Origin: Anaerocolumna sp. AGMB13020
GTDB taxonomy: Bacteria > Bacillota > Clostridia > Lachnospirales > Lachnospiraceae
Direction: 5' to 3'
Assembly (NCBI RefSeq): GCF_033100115.1
Contig: NZ_CP136910.1
Location: forward strand, 1,178,001 to 1,242,000
Length of the DNA: 64,000 nucleotides
The notes beneath the pieces were generated by a model that saw only the letters and a list, made by a program, of their open reading frames with translations, had not been told where the DNA came from and did not search any database. Position 1 is the first letter of the stretch; the number at the start of each line of letters is the position of its first letter. Positions 26,428 through 34,911 of the stretch are shown here, one piece after another. The position numbers were made by a program, and so were the translations under genes.

Positions 26428-26461
26428 AAAAAAACGAGTTGGGAACAACTGACTTCCCAAC
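26428..26461 (-). terminator. Terminator/attenuator after the major pilin gene
   Basis: On the minus strand GTTGGGAA and TTCCCAAC pair over an 8-base loop and are followed by TCGTTTTTTT. It lies between the major pilin candidate and the minor subunits, so it would make the pilin message more abundant than the downstream messages. Confidence 0.85.
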
Positions 26462-26485
26462 CCATTCTTTATTGTACACAGCGTC

Positions 26486-27145
26486 TTAGTTAGATGATGT
26501 CTGAACAAATACAACACCGCAAGTAGAACCGGTAGAGTCCTTGATTAAGGTAGACATATACTTGGCACCTGTAGGTATAAATTCTCCTTGACCTTGCTTA
26601 CGCATGTTAGATACCTGATTGTAATATTGAATAGTACTGTTATCTGTTAGAAAAGTCCCTTGTGTTTGAAATGCTCCATTTTCCATTTTAAGATCAGCCA
26701 GTTCCAATACTGCATTATAATTGACACCCCAGAATTTTGTAACAGGATCTCCTTTACTATTAGTTGCAGATAATCCATCAACATTTATCCGTTTTACTCT
26801 ATCCTTACCATCAACTGTGCCCGACATATCTAGTCCTGGACAACTGGTAGCAGAATTTACATTATCCACCATACTTCTTGTTGCAATTACAATTGCAAAT
26901 GGTTTACCCTCAAAATTTGAGTAAGCTGCTTTTACTTTTGTACCCAATACTGTCTGCTGGTCATAATCTTCAAACTCCGATTGCTCCACCGTATTCAGCT
27001 GAGTCGTTACCTTATCAGCACCTGAATTTGTTATAGATTTACCAACTGTAAAAATTGTAAGACCGATTACCAAAACAAAGCCAAAGGCAAATAATGCCGT
27101 TCCAAGTTTCGATAGGTCAATACTCTCGTCTCCCATTCCTGCCAT
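26486..27145 (-). CDS. Major pilin candidate of the Tad-like system
   Basis: The 219-residue protein has a short N terminus with an acidic residue (MAGMGDESIDLSKLG), a membrane helix at ~16-36 (FAFGFVLVIGLTIFTVG) and a ~180-residue extracellular domain with two cysteines (TSCPGL, STCGVV) that could form a disulphide. GAAAGGA precedes the ATG. It has its own upstream motif and leader and is followed at once by a strong terminator, the layout of an abundantly made subunit. It is much larger than classic Flp pilins (50-80 residues), so homology to Flp is uncertain. Confidence 0.7.
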   Translation of the reverse strand: MAGMGDESIDLSKLGTALFAFGFVLVIGLTIFTVGKSITNSGADKVTTQLNTVEQSEFEDYDQQTVLGTKVKAAYSNFEGKPFAIVIATRSMVDNVNSATSCPGLDMSGTVDGKDRVKRINVDGLSATNSKGDPVTKFWGVNYNAVLELADLKMENGAFQTQGTFLTDNSTIQYYNQVSNMRKQGQGEFIPTGAKYMSTLIKDSTGSTCGVVFVQTSSN

Positions 27146-27214
27146 AATATCATCATTCCTTTCTTTTGTTTAATTTTTTTGCAGATATAAGTTATTATCC
27201 TGGGAAGTAATAAT

Positions 27215-27246
27215 AACCGGACCGGCTACTGATGTTAAGACCGGTT
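27215..27246 (-). promoter_or_regulatory. Leader stem-loop of the pilin message
   Basis: AACCGG (27215-27220) or ACCGG (27221-27225) can pair with CCGGTT (27241-27246). With transcription starting just below the motif at 27269-27281 this would be near the 5' end of the message, where hairpins stabilise RNA. There is no T-tract. Confidence 0.35.
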
Positions 27247-27268
27247 TGTTTTGTTTGTAATTCTATAG

Positions 27269-27281
27269 TTAATATGATAGA
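27269..27281 (-). promoter_or_regulatory. Shared upstream motif, pilin copy
   Basis: Minus-strand TCTATCATATTAA is identical to the copy at 36057-36069. It lies ~125 bases upstream of the pilin start. TATCAT fits a -10 box, but no good -35 is seen 17 bases upstream, which suggests an activator-dependent promoter. Confidence 0.5.
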
Positions 27282-27367
27282 GTTTTTTTAAAACTGTATT
27301 TTTTCTCCGATTTTTTGAACTTAATTTTTAACTTTTACACTGTTTTACCAAATTACAACTTTTTCTT

Positions 27368-29437
27368 TTATATATTCTGCAGTTCATTGATACCAGACAT
27401 CATTTCTGTAAATCCCATATACATCAGAGGAAATACAAAGAGTAGAATCAATGTCATCATAAACGGCATTTTCGCCCTTTGTCCGCATTTGTTCCGGCGG
27501 TCATCAATGTTATTTTTTAGTACTTCATCACGGGTATTGCACAAATGCTCCCTGTTTTGTATCAGATCAATAAAAGCTTCTTTCAGTGATAATTCATCTA
27601 CCGTCATTTTCATCTTCTCGATAAAACGTTTAAAATCCGGAATCGGCGTTTTTTCAATCATTGTATTCAATTCTGCAATTGGATTGGAGGCATACCCCTG
27701 ATAACAGTAGGTCAACATGTCCTTATGTATGGTTGATATTTGGGTTAGATGCTCCAGGGCCTCCATGGTATCACAATTCATTGACATTAGAATGGTCATG
27801 ATTGTCTGCAACTGCAGGAACTCCTCCTCCTCTTCTTCCTTCAGGAAGCTGTTTCGTTTTCTCAGTGTTATATTTGGTAAAAAATAACCAACTACTGCTA
27901 TGACAAAAGCGATGTTAATGTAATACCAATAGAAATGAACTTTTTGCAGCCAGTCATATTTTTTGGCGAGCCTTGTTTTCTGATCTTCTACCTGTAAATT
28001 ATTAATGTCAGGCATGGTTCCCCTGATCAGTTGGGTCAATTCTTCCTGTTCCGTTTCCTTTAAAGTCCCTTTCATCCGTTCAAAATTAAATTTACCTCTG
28101 TCCCTTAAACCAATATAAGTCAGATCCATCTTAAGCAATTCTTCCTGTGTATATAATGGTTCTCCGTTTTTATCCTTATATTCTTTCTCATCAGATATCA
28201 TCGATAAGGAACCTGTATAATGAAGCATGTAGTTCCTGCCGGCAATTGTTGCACTAAAAAACAACAAAAGAACAAAACAAAAAATAACAACAGCATATAG
28301 AAGTTTTTCAACATAAAACTCTTCAATTGATTTCTTTGAAAAAGCATTTTCCAGCCTTTGCTTCAAAATCCTTCGTTTCCGGTTCTTCGGAGTAATGTTT
28401 TTAATAAAGTGATATATTCTTCTATTCTTTAAGAGATTATAAATAAATAAAATCCTGTCATCTTCCTTTACTACATGCATGCTATTAGCTTTGGATATAT
28501 AATCATAACAATAAATACAGGCAACTATGATAAATATTCTGATGAGGTAACCTGCTATACCCTCTATAATAATAGAAGTTCCTGGCATATACTTTAGAAG
28601 GAACCACTGAACAAACGGGATACAGGGTATTGGTATTAATGTCAGATACTCCAGTTTACCAAACTTCATAAACTGGTAGTCCTGTCTTTCCAATTCCTGA
28701 TTAATGTCCTTGTTCATAATCAGCAAGGTGGATATAAAAGTCGAATTCCCTTCCGCATCGTATTCATCCCCTGTATTATTAATGGAATAGCAGACATATG
28801 CCAGGGTTTGGATAGGTTTAAAGGGCGTTGTTTCAAAAAACTCCTTCAACCTTAATTCCCCATGTGTAGAAATAAGAACACTATGAATATTCTCCATTAT
28901 TTTAGCGATCCGATTCCCATACGTAGCCGTCTCAAGGGATTCGACCACATCATTGCATCTCATATATTCAAGTCGAATGGATTCCATTGCATACTTTAAC
29001 TGTGTATATACGATATAGTTAATACGCTCCATTCGTTTTTCCAGCATTGTTGTCAGGAGGATATATGCCAATACCCCGCATAAAATTACGCTGGTAATAT
29101 CACTGAATATAATCAGTGCAACTGAAACTGTTGCAGCAACACAGGCAATGGTGGCTGTCAGATATTTTGACAAAATAGCTTTGACTTCATTTTTACTGTA
29201 TACAGACATGGAGGAAAGCTTCTTCGTCATTACTCTAATGTATGTTTTTAGAACGGGAATCTTTTTGTATTCTTCATACAAACAACAATAAAAAGCTTCT
29301 TGTTTTGTTTGCTTTTTATAATTTGTTTTTTGTTTGGCAAGCCATAATATAACTGCCCCTGCGATAAAGGTTAATACTAAAATTACCAAACCGGCAATCA
29401 TAACAGGAGAAGTCATTATTTCTGATAAATATTTCAT
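27368..29437 (-). CDS. Fused TadB-TadC-like platform membrane protein
   Basis: The 689-residue protein contains two type II secretion F-like halves. The first has helices near 13-34, 95-135 and 260-310 around a helical segment (AMESIRLEYMRCNDVVESLE). The second has helices near 375-395 and 505-525, then LQTIMTILMSMNCDTMEALEHL, and a terminal helix LILLFVFPLMYMGFTEMM. In Tad systems TadB and TadC are separate ~300-residue proteins; here they seem to be joined. Its role is the inner-membrane platform for pilus extrusion. AGGAGG precedes the ATG. Confidence 0.8.
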   Translation of the reverse strand: MKYLSEIMTSPVMIAGLVILVLTFIAGAVILWLAKQKTNYKKQTKQEAFYCCLYEEYKKIPVLKTYIRVMTKKLSSMSVYSKNEVKAILSKYLTATIACVAATVSVALIIFSDITSVILCGVLAYILLTTMLEKRMERINYIVYTQLKYAMESIRLEYMRCNDVVESLETATYGNRIAKIMENIHSVLISTHGELRLKEFFETTPFKPIQTLAYVCYSINNTGDEYDAEGNSTFISTLLIMNKDINQELERQDYQFMKFGKLEYLTLIPIPCIPFVQWFLLKYMPGTSIIIEGIAGYLIRIFIIVACIYCYDYISKANSMHVVKEDDRILFIYNLLKNRRIYHFIKNITPKNRKRRILKQRLENAFSKKSIEEFYVEKLLYAVVIFCFVLLLFFSATIAGRNYMLHYTGSLSMISDEKEYKDKNGEPLYTQEELLKMDLTYIGLRDRGKFNFERMKGTLKETEQEELTQLIRGTMPDINNLQVEDQKTRLAKKYDWLQKVHFYWYYINIAFVIAVVGYFLPNITLRKRNSFLKEEEEEEFLQLQTIMTILMSMNCDTMEALEHLTQISTIHKDMLTYCYQGYASNPIAELNTMIEKTPIPDFKRFIEKMKMTVDELSLKEAFIDLIQNREHLCNTRDEVLKNNIDDRRNKCGQRAKMPFMMTLILLFVFPLMYMGFTEMMSGINELQNI

Positions 29438-29468
29438 TGTTTTCTCAGCCTCCTATTGTACATTGCCT

Positions 29469-31496
29469 TTATTCTCCCATATTGAACTGCTGGGCAACCA
29501 GGCTTCGGCTGCTTAAGAAGGCAACCGCTGAATTAAAGTCAACTGCATTTTCTTCCGCTTCTTTTGCATTCTCGAATTTGGCAGTTTCATCATAAGCTAC
29601 TTTTCTGGCCACTCCATGGTAATCTTCAACACTTTCGCCCTTCCAATAATAAGCCATGAATTTGTCAAATTCCTCCCGCTCTTTCTTAGAGAGTGCTCCT
29701 CTGATTTTATCTCTCAGACCATCACTGAAATCTTCCTTCGGCAGATAGGTATCCGTATCTGTGTCATAAACCATGATATCTCTGGTAGAAAAGGATATAC
29801 GGTCAGTCTGCCTGGTATAATACTCTTTATCCAGATCATATTTTAATTCATCCGCTGCCTTGTCCTGATTATATTCCGGATACGGTACCCCTTCATCCAA
29901 TTGAGTGATTTCCGTTATACGCTTGATATAACGCTTCCCTTCAGGTGTAAAATCCAGGTGTACATTTATTTTTAGAACATCGGTTACCTGCTTTTCAGCT
30001 GTTGTCATATTATCAAAACCGCCGGCATTCACCAATGAGTTTCTTAATGTCAGTACAAGATCCTTTGCTTCATTTGCATGGTGGGAAAACAGGGTATACA
30101 AGGAACCGGTCATGGCCAGCTGAATCATACGTGCCGCTACCGGATCGGTAGCAACTTCTCCGATAATCGTAATAGCGGAGTCGGATTTTTTCAGCGCATC
30201 CTGAAGAGATTCTGCCGAGACAGTATCTGTTTCCTGAACAGAATAAATATTTCTATTCGGATAAATTTCACGCAGATACATTTCCGGTGCCATTTCCAAT
30301 ACACGGATATTATAGCGTGGATCCATATATGCGATTATCGCTTTCATAAGGGTCGTCTTACCAGAACCCTGACGCCCAGTAACGGCAGTAGTTATCTGAC
30401 CTCTCATTAAAAATTCAATGAGGCGGATTGCAATTTCACCGTCTGTAACCCCAGGCTTTATAATAAGTGCTTCCGGCGAAATGATATCCAGTGTAAATTT
30501 TCGTACAAAAGCAGCCCACATTTCACCGGCAGGAGGTCTTACTGCCAGGATACGGGATTTATCCTGCATGGTATTTACCAGATATCCTCGTTTTGCAGAC
30601 AGCGGACCGGGCGAGTTCCATCGAATCAGCAGCTGGATTACTCGTCTCACTTCATCTTCCGAGCCGAAATCAAGGAATTGGAGGTGAATATAAGAACCCC
30701 TGTAATACAACCATAAAGCATTTGTGGCTTCACTGAACGCCTCATTATCTTCTTCCTCCTCTGACTGTCCGTAATTCACATTAATGGCATCCATAACTGA
30801 GCCGGAAACACCCACATTGTATCCGTTAATATTCATCTCTGACAATGTATCAATACAACCAAAGCCTTTATATGACTGGTATAAAAGAGTGGTAAATATA
30901 TCTGTGACTTCATCATCGGTTAAATGGTACTCCAATGCAAAGTAACTTCCTTCCAAATCTGCTTTTGTTATATAATAGGCGGTATCATTTTCACTTCCTA
31001 TACCAACAGCCGGTCTTTCTTTATAAAAACTATTTTCAAGAATCCATTTTGTTAATGCATCCCTGCCATACAGTTTTTTATATTTGTACATAATGATTTC
31101 AAACATGGTATTGGTATTAGGTTCACTTTCCTTATCAAGTCCTACAATCTGTCTGATTTTTTCAGGCTTCATATGTTCAGTCAGAAATGTATGAATCATT
31201 TCTTTTACCATCAGCTTCGCACTGTCGATGCCGTAAACTGAGTTTTTTAAGGCTTCTTTTCTCTGAGCCTTTCTTTTCACAAGACGCTTTAAATCTTCAT
31301 CTGATTCCTGACTGCTAATGGAATCCTCTTTTGTCAGATTAACAATATAGATTTTTAGGGCATCTAAGACTTCATCAAAGGTAGATAAATCTTCTTCTAT
31401 CACAACCTGTTTTTTAGCTTTCGCACGTATGTACAGAAAAAAAAGTATTAGTGTAATAACTATAATGGAAGCTAATCCAAGATTGAAGTTACTCAT
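29469..31496 (-). CDS. tadA: Membrane-anchored TadA/CpaF-family secretion ATPase
   Basis: The 675-residue protein has a predicted N-terminal membrane helix (LASIIVITLILFFLYIRA, residues 7-24), unusual for this cytosolic family. It has the CpaF core: Walker A TGRQGSGKTTLMKAI near 370, Walker B ITIIGEVATD near 440, the histidine box TLFSHHANEAKD near 468 and a typical GSLYT. A ~130-residue C-terminal extension follows, rich in acidic residues. It powers the Tad-like pilus. GGGGAGG precedes the ATG; the downstream gene is the TadBC fusion and the upstream one TadZ-like. Confidence 0.9.
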   Translation of the reverse strand: MSNFNLGLASIIVITLILFFLYIRAKAKKQVVIEEDLSTFDEVLDALKIYIVNLTKEDSISSQESDEDLKRLVKRKAQRKEALKNSVYGIDSAKLMVKEMIHTFLTEHMKPEKIRQIVGLDKESEPNTNTMFEIIMYKYKKLYGRDALTKWILENSFYKERPAVGIGSENDTAYYITKADLEGSYFALEYHLTDDEVTDIFTTLLYQSYKGFGCIDTLSEMNINGYNVGVSGSVMDAINVNYGQSEEEEDNEAFSEATNALWLYYRGSYIHLQFLDFGSEDEVRRVIQLLIRWNSPGPLSAKRGYLVNTMQDKSRILAVRPPAGEMWAAFVRKFTLDIISPEALIIKPGVTDGEIAIRLIEFLMRGQITTAVTGRQGSGKTTLMKAIIAYMDPRYNIRVLEMAPEMYLREIYPNRNIYSVQETDTVSAESLQDALKKSDSAITIIGEVATDPVAARMIQLAMTGSLYTLFSHHANEAKDLVLTLRNSLVNAGGFDNMTTAEKQVTDVLKINVHLDFTPEGKRYIKRITEITQLDEGVPYPEYNQDKAADELKYDLDKEYYTRQTDRISFSTRDIMVYDTDTDTYLPKEDFSDGLRDKIRGALSKKEREEFDKFMAYYWKGESVEDYHGVARKVAYDETAKFENAKEAEENAVDFNSAVAFLSSRSLVAQQFNMGE

Positions 31497-31514
31497 ATTT
31501 TATGCCTCCCCTTT

Positions 31515-32339
31515 TTAATAACTCCTAACCCTTCTTTTTTCTTCTCTGGTTGCCTGTTTAATACTCTGTACCCCGCTGACCAGGTGTTTAATATCAGAAT
31601 CCAATTCTATAACATCTGCATTTCTCTTTTGAATCTGTTCCGCCAGATATTTAAATTGTCCTCTGTTCGCACAATAAGGAATCCATTGATTGAACCTCAG
31701 CTGATACCATTTATTCGGTCTTTTGATTCCAAGGATTCCTGCCGTATCTTTCAGGTTACCGATAATGTCGCAATATTTATTAACCACAACCAGGTTAGGA
31801 ATATTTGCTGTGTGTTTTTGTATTTTATTCTTTTGTGCTGTAAATCTTTTTAGCTCTGTTACAGACTGTGTTAGTACGAAAATCAGGCAATCCGTATGAG
31901 CAAGCACCAGTTTGACATTCTCTTTTTCCAGGTCATTTTCATCTATGTCAAAGACAACATAATCATGAGGAAATTCTTTACAGATAAATGAGAGTACCGT
32001 CTGCATCTGCTCCTGATTAACGTTTGCTTCCTTCCCGCTCTTAGTAAGAAATGTATCAAGGCTGAATAAATCCAGTTTCTCTGTTACTTCTCTGCAATAA
32101 TTACCAATATCATCTCTTCTAAGCCCTCCTTCTCTTATGAGGTTTATAAGCTGAAGAGGGTTATTGGTCTGGTCATCTGTCTCTTCAAAACCTAAATAAG
32201 GAAACATGGACTCCGATTTACTGGTTACGTGTGTCAGGCAGACACTTTTATTACGGGATGCCAGCTCAAAAGCCAATAAAGCTGCCACAGTAGTATTCCC
32301 ATTCCCGTTAATATGTGGTGAAATTACTGATATATTCAT
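31515..32339 (-). CDS. TadZ/CpaE-like protein with altered P-loop
   Basis: The preferred start is MNISVISPHI (32339), after AAAGGA; an ATG six codons earlier overlaps the upstream stop and is also possible. The 274-residue protein has the SIMIBI fold. Where ParA/MinD proteins have GKGGVGKTT it reads SPHINGNGNTTVAALLA, so the key lysine is asparagine. VVFDIDEND is at the Walker B position. It probably localises the pilus machine without hydrolysing ATP (inference). It sits directly before the TadA gene. Confidence 0.7.
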   Translation of the reverse strand: MNISVISPHINGNGNTTVAALLAFELASRNKSVCLTHVTSKSESMFPYLGFEETDDQTNNPLQLINLIREGGLRRDDIGNYCREVTEKLDLFSLDTFLTKSGKEANVNQEQMQTVLSFICKEFPHDYVVFDIDENDLEKENVKLVLAHTDCLIFVLTQSVTELKRFTAQKNKIQKHTANIPNLVVVNKYCDIIGNLKDTAGILGIKRPNKWYQLRFNQWIPYCANRGQFKYLAEQIQKRNADVIELDSDIKHLVSGVQSIKQATREEKRRVRSY

Positions 32340-32353
32340 GATTTGTATTCCTT

Positions 32354-32983
32354 TCATTTCTCTTTTTTCGTAAAGGCATATCTCTTTCTTTTTAACAAAT
32401 CGTAAAAGGTTGTCGGTTTTATATCAAGTATTCCGGCAAAGGCATTAACCAGAAAAGCAGAAATCAGTTTATCCTTTAACGGCTGCAGTTGCCGAAGCTC
32501 TTCTGTCTGGAATAAGTAAATGGAGTACTCCGGCTTCCAGATTATCTGATGAAACGGTATCCCCTTTGGTATAACAGACTTATTCTTCCGGGGGGTCAGG
32601 GTCAGGGTCCCAAAAGTAACATTTTCCTGCTCCTCTATGATATCTTCCATACTATTCCCCATAAAGGTACTATTATACTCACAAAGCATCAAAATATGAC
32701 CTGCATCTTTGGGATAATAAGTATCTGATATATAGATAAGATATTCCGTCTCCTGGTTTATTTCCTGCTCTTCAATCTCTGCAAGGCTTTGCTCCGATAA
32801 ATGAGGTAATATATGTATTTTTATTCCTTCAATTACACCTTGATTTTCTGTTCCGGCATATAATCTCTTATAAGCCGTATCATCCGTAATAACGCTGGTT
32901 CGACCGGCTATGGAGCATGCTCTCATGAATGGGTATGCCAAGATTCTTTTATCGGCTTTGCCCGTTATAGCTATTTTAATCAT
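32354..32983 (-). CDS. Unrecognised cytoplasmic protein of the Tad-like operon
   Basis: The start is placed at MIKIAITGKADKRIL, after AAAGGAG; the longer frame to 33052 lacks a ribosome site. The 209-residue protein has alternating strands and helices of Rossmann type at the N terminus (IAITGKADK, TSVITDDTAYKRL) and a basic C terminus (LLKRKRYAFTKKEK). It has no P-loop. It may be a partner of the TadZ-like protein. Confidence 0.55.
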   Translation of the reverse strand: MIKIAITGKADKRILAYPFMRACSIAGRTSVITDDTAYKRLYAGTENQGVIEGIKIHILPHLSEQSLAEIEEQEINQETEYLIYISDTYYPKDAGHILMLCEYNSTFMGNSMEDIIEEQENVTFGTLTLTPRKNKSVIPKGIPFHQIIWKPEYSIYLFQTEELRQLQPLKDKLISAFLVNAFAGILDIKPTTFYDLLKRKRYAFTKKEK

Positions 32984-33172
32984 ACAATTATATTCTCCTT
33001 TTACTACGACTCCTGTCTGTATCCCTGATGCACTTACTCTATCAGCCATCAATAGGTAAATTATTTATTCTTAACGTTTGACCCGCTCTCCTTGCCAGGT
33101 AATAAAATGAAACAGGTGATGTACAAAACGTCGGACAATCCGTATGTACACCCCTGCTTATGGCAATAGCTT

Positions 33173-34114
33173 TTAATTACTGTCCGAAGAACTGCTCTCA
33201 GTATCCTGAGTCTGATTTTGTGCCTGATAGTCTGCTTCTGCCTGCTTCTGGGCCTGTAAAGCATCATAGTCATCTTTTGCTTCTTTAAATTTGTCTGCCA
33301 GGGTCTGTTTTCCGCCTGTTACTTTCTCATTAATGGTAACCTTATCAGAACTGGTCAGCTGCGCTTCCAACTGCTCTCTTCTCTTTAAAACATCACTGTA
33401 ATCGGAGGTATCAATGTTAGGATCTAAAAGCATTGTCTTTAAAACATCCAGACTAACCGGATAGTACTGCTGCGCCGCTGCCTGCACCCCACCCTCTATA
33501 TAGGTAGAGCCATAAGCCTTTGTACTGGAATATAAGGCTTCATCTGTCTGCATGGACTGGTAAGCGTAAAAATCCTGCTGAGACACTATCAACTTTAAGG
33601 TTGACCCGTTTATTTCCACTACTTCTTTATGCGTCATGGCTATGAAATCCTGTCCCAGTGGAAAAGCAATACGAATATCCACGTAATCACCGATTTCAAT
33701 TCCAATCGGTATCTCGTCCAATACCACATCCAAGGTTCTTTCGTCATCCGTTAATTTCTGTTGCATTAACATATCGGAAGTTACGATTGTGCCGCTGCTC
33801 AAAGATATTTTATAATAGTATCCTTCTATATCTTCCAACGAGATAACTGCATTCTGAGGCAATGAATATTCCGGAACCTCTATCATAGAAAATTGAAAAT
33901 CCTGCATCTGTGTTCCGCTCTTTGCACTCGTATTCAGCTGATAAACGGTAACCAGTTCCCCTATTTCATCGAGCTGCTGCTGCAGGTTGTTTATTTCATC
34001 CTCCCTGCGGGCAATGATATTATCATAGTTTTTCTTCATAATAAACACTCCTGCAGCCGCCAGCAACACTACAAGCACCGTAGCCATTATAAAATATTTT
34101 TTCTTTGAGTACAT
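33173..34114 (-). CDS. CpaB/SAF-domain-like pilus assembly protein
   Basis: The start is at MYSKKKYFIM (34114); a GTG four codons upstream is possible. A membrane helix spans ~8-26, then a short coiled coil (REDEINNLQQQLDEIGELV), then a SAF-like beta-clip region with SLSSGTIVTSDML and IPIGIEIGDYVDIRIAFP, the pattern of CpaB/RcpC proteins. The C-terminal third is a helical, glutamine/serine-rich tail (NQTQDTESSSSDSN). In Gram-negative bacteria CpaB meets the secretin; here it would act in the cell wall. Confidence 0.75.
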   Translation of the reverse strand: MYSKKKYFIMATVLVVLLAAAGVFIMKKNYDNIIARREDEINNLQQQLDEIGELVTVYQLNTSAKSGTQMQDFQFSMIEVPEYSLPQNAVISLEDIEGYYYKISLSSGTIVTSDMLMQQKLTDDERTLDVVLDEIPIGIEIGDYVDIRIAFPLGQDFIAMTHKEVVEINGSTLKLIVSQQDFYAYQSMQTDEALYSSTKAYGSTYIEGGVQAAAQQYYPVSLDVLKTMLLDPNIDTSDYSDVLKRREQLEAQLTSSDKVTINEKVTGGKQTLADKFKEAKDDYDALQAQKQAEADYQAQNQTQDTESSSSDSN

Positions 34115-34251
34115 AACTGTTATCACCGTAAAATGAATCTACGGGATACCTCCTTCCTATTGTCCGTAATATTTGTTTCGTCCATAAAGCTTTGAAATCT
34201 TTGTTATACCAATAATATGACAGATAATTTTTAAATGTTGTCCAATTACTG

Positions 34252-34890
34252 TTAATCACCGGTCTCAACTATAGTAACCATATCAAACACCGTAGGAATA
34301 TTGATGTCACTATTACATTGCCTGTAAATAAGTGTTCCTTTTTTCATATCAGCATCATATAAGAGCAAACCTCTCATGATACTTCCATCCTTTTTCTCAA
34401 TATAACATTCAAAGTAAGACGGAGCTTCATGGAGAAACCTTACTTTTCCGCTTAAAGCTTCATTGCTTAAAAATTCTCTGCTTTCCTCTATTCTGCACTT
34501 ATAGATAAATCCGGAAGCATCTGCATATTTTTCAAGAGTATCAAATTCAACATTATAGGTGCTGCTAAGAATCAAACCACTGATTTCCCTTGTAAAATCC
34601 GTCTCAATTTCATTCAGGACGGTATCTGTCCTTACATTCTTTTCTTCTCTAAGAATCAGATATGTTTTCTTCTCTCCCGAATAATAACGACTCTCATAAC
34701 TTTTTGCTACTTCTCCGCTTTTTTCCGTAAACGACTCTGTAACTATGTAATCATTCATACTTTCCTCTTTTATAACCTCCTGACTTTTATTCGATTTACG
34801 TGAAATTGTAATTATTGATATGATTAGCAGTATTAGTAATAAAACAAATATAACTATTTGCTTTTTGGTAATATGCAATTTACTTTTCAT
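34252..34890 (-). CDS. Membrane-anchored protein of unknown function
   Basis: The 212-residue protein has a membrane helix at ~12-30 (IVIFVLLLILLIISIITIS) and an extracellular domain with FLHEAPSYFECYIEKKDGS and ending DMVTIVETGD. No family is recognised. It lies between the M23-like and CpaB-like genes and is probably part of the pilus assembly complex. Confidence 0.6.
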   Translation of the reverse strand: MKSKLHITKKQIVIFVLLLILLIISIITISRKSNKSQEVIKEESMNDYIVTESFTEKSGEVAKSYESRYYSGEKKTYLILREEKNVRTDTVLNEIETDFTREISGLILSSTYNVEFDTLEKYADASGFIYKCRIEESREFLSNEALSGKVRFLHEAPSYFECYIEKKDGSIMRGLLLYDADMKKGTLIYRQCNSDINIPTVFDMVTIVETGD

Positions 34891-34911
34891 AACGCTCTCC
34901 TCTCCCTCCCG

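Noticed and set aside
33061-33273. Minus-strand 70-codon frame overlapping the end of the CpaB-like gene
   Set aside because: It overlaps in another frame, is basic and low-complexity, and has no ribosome site.
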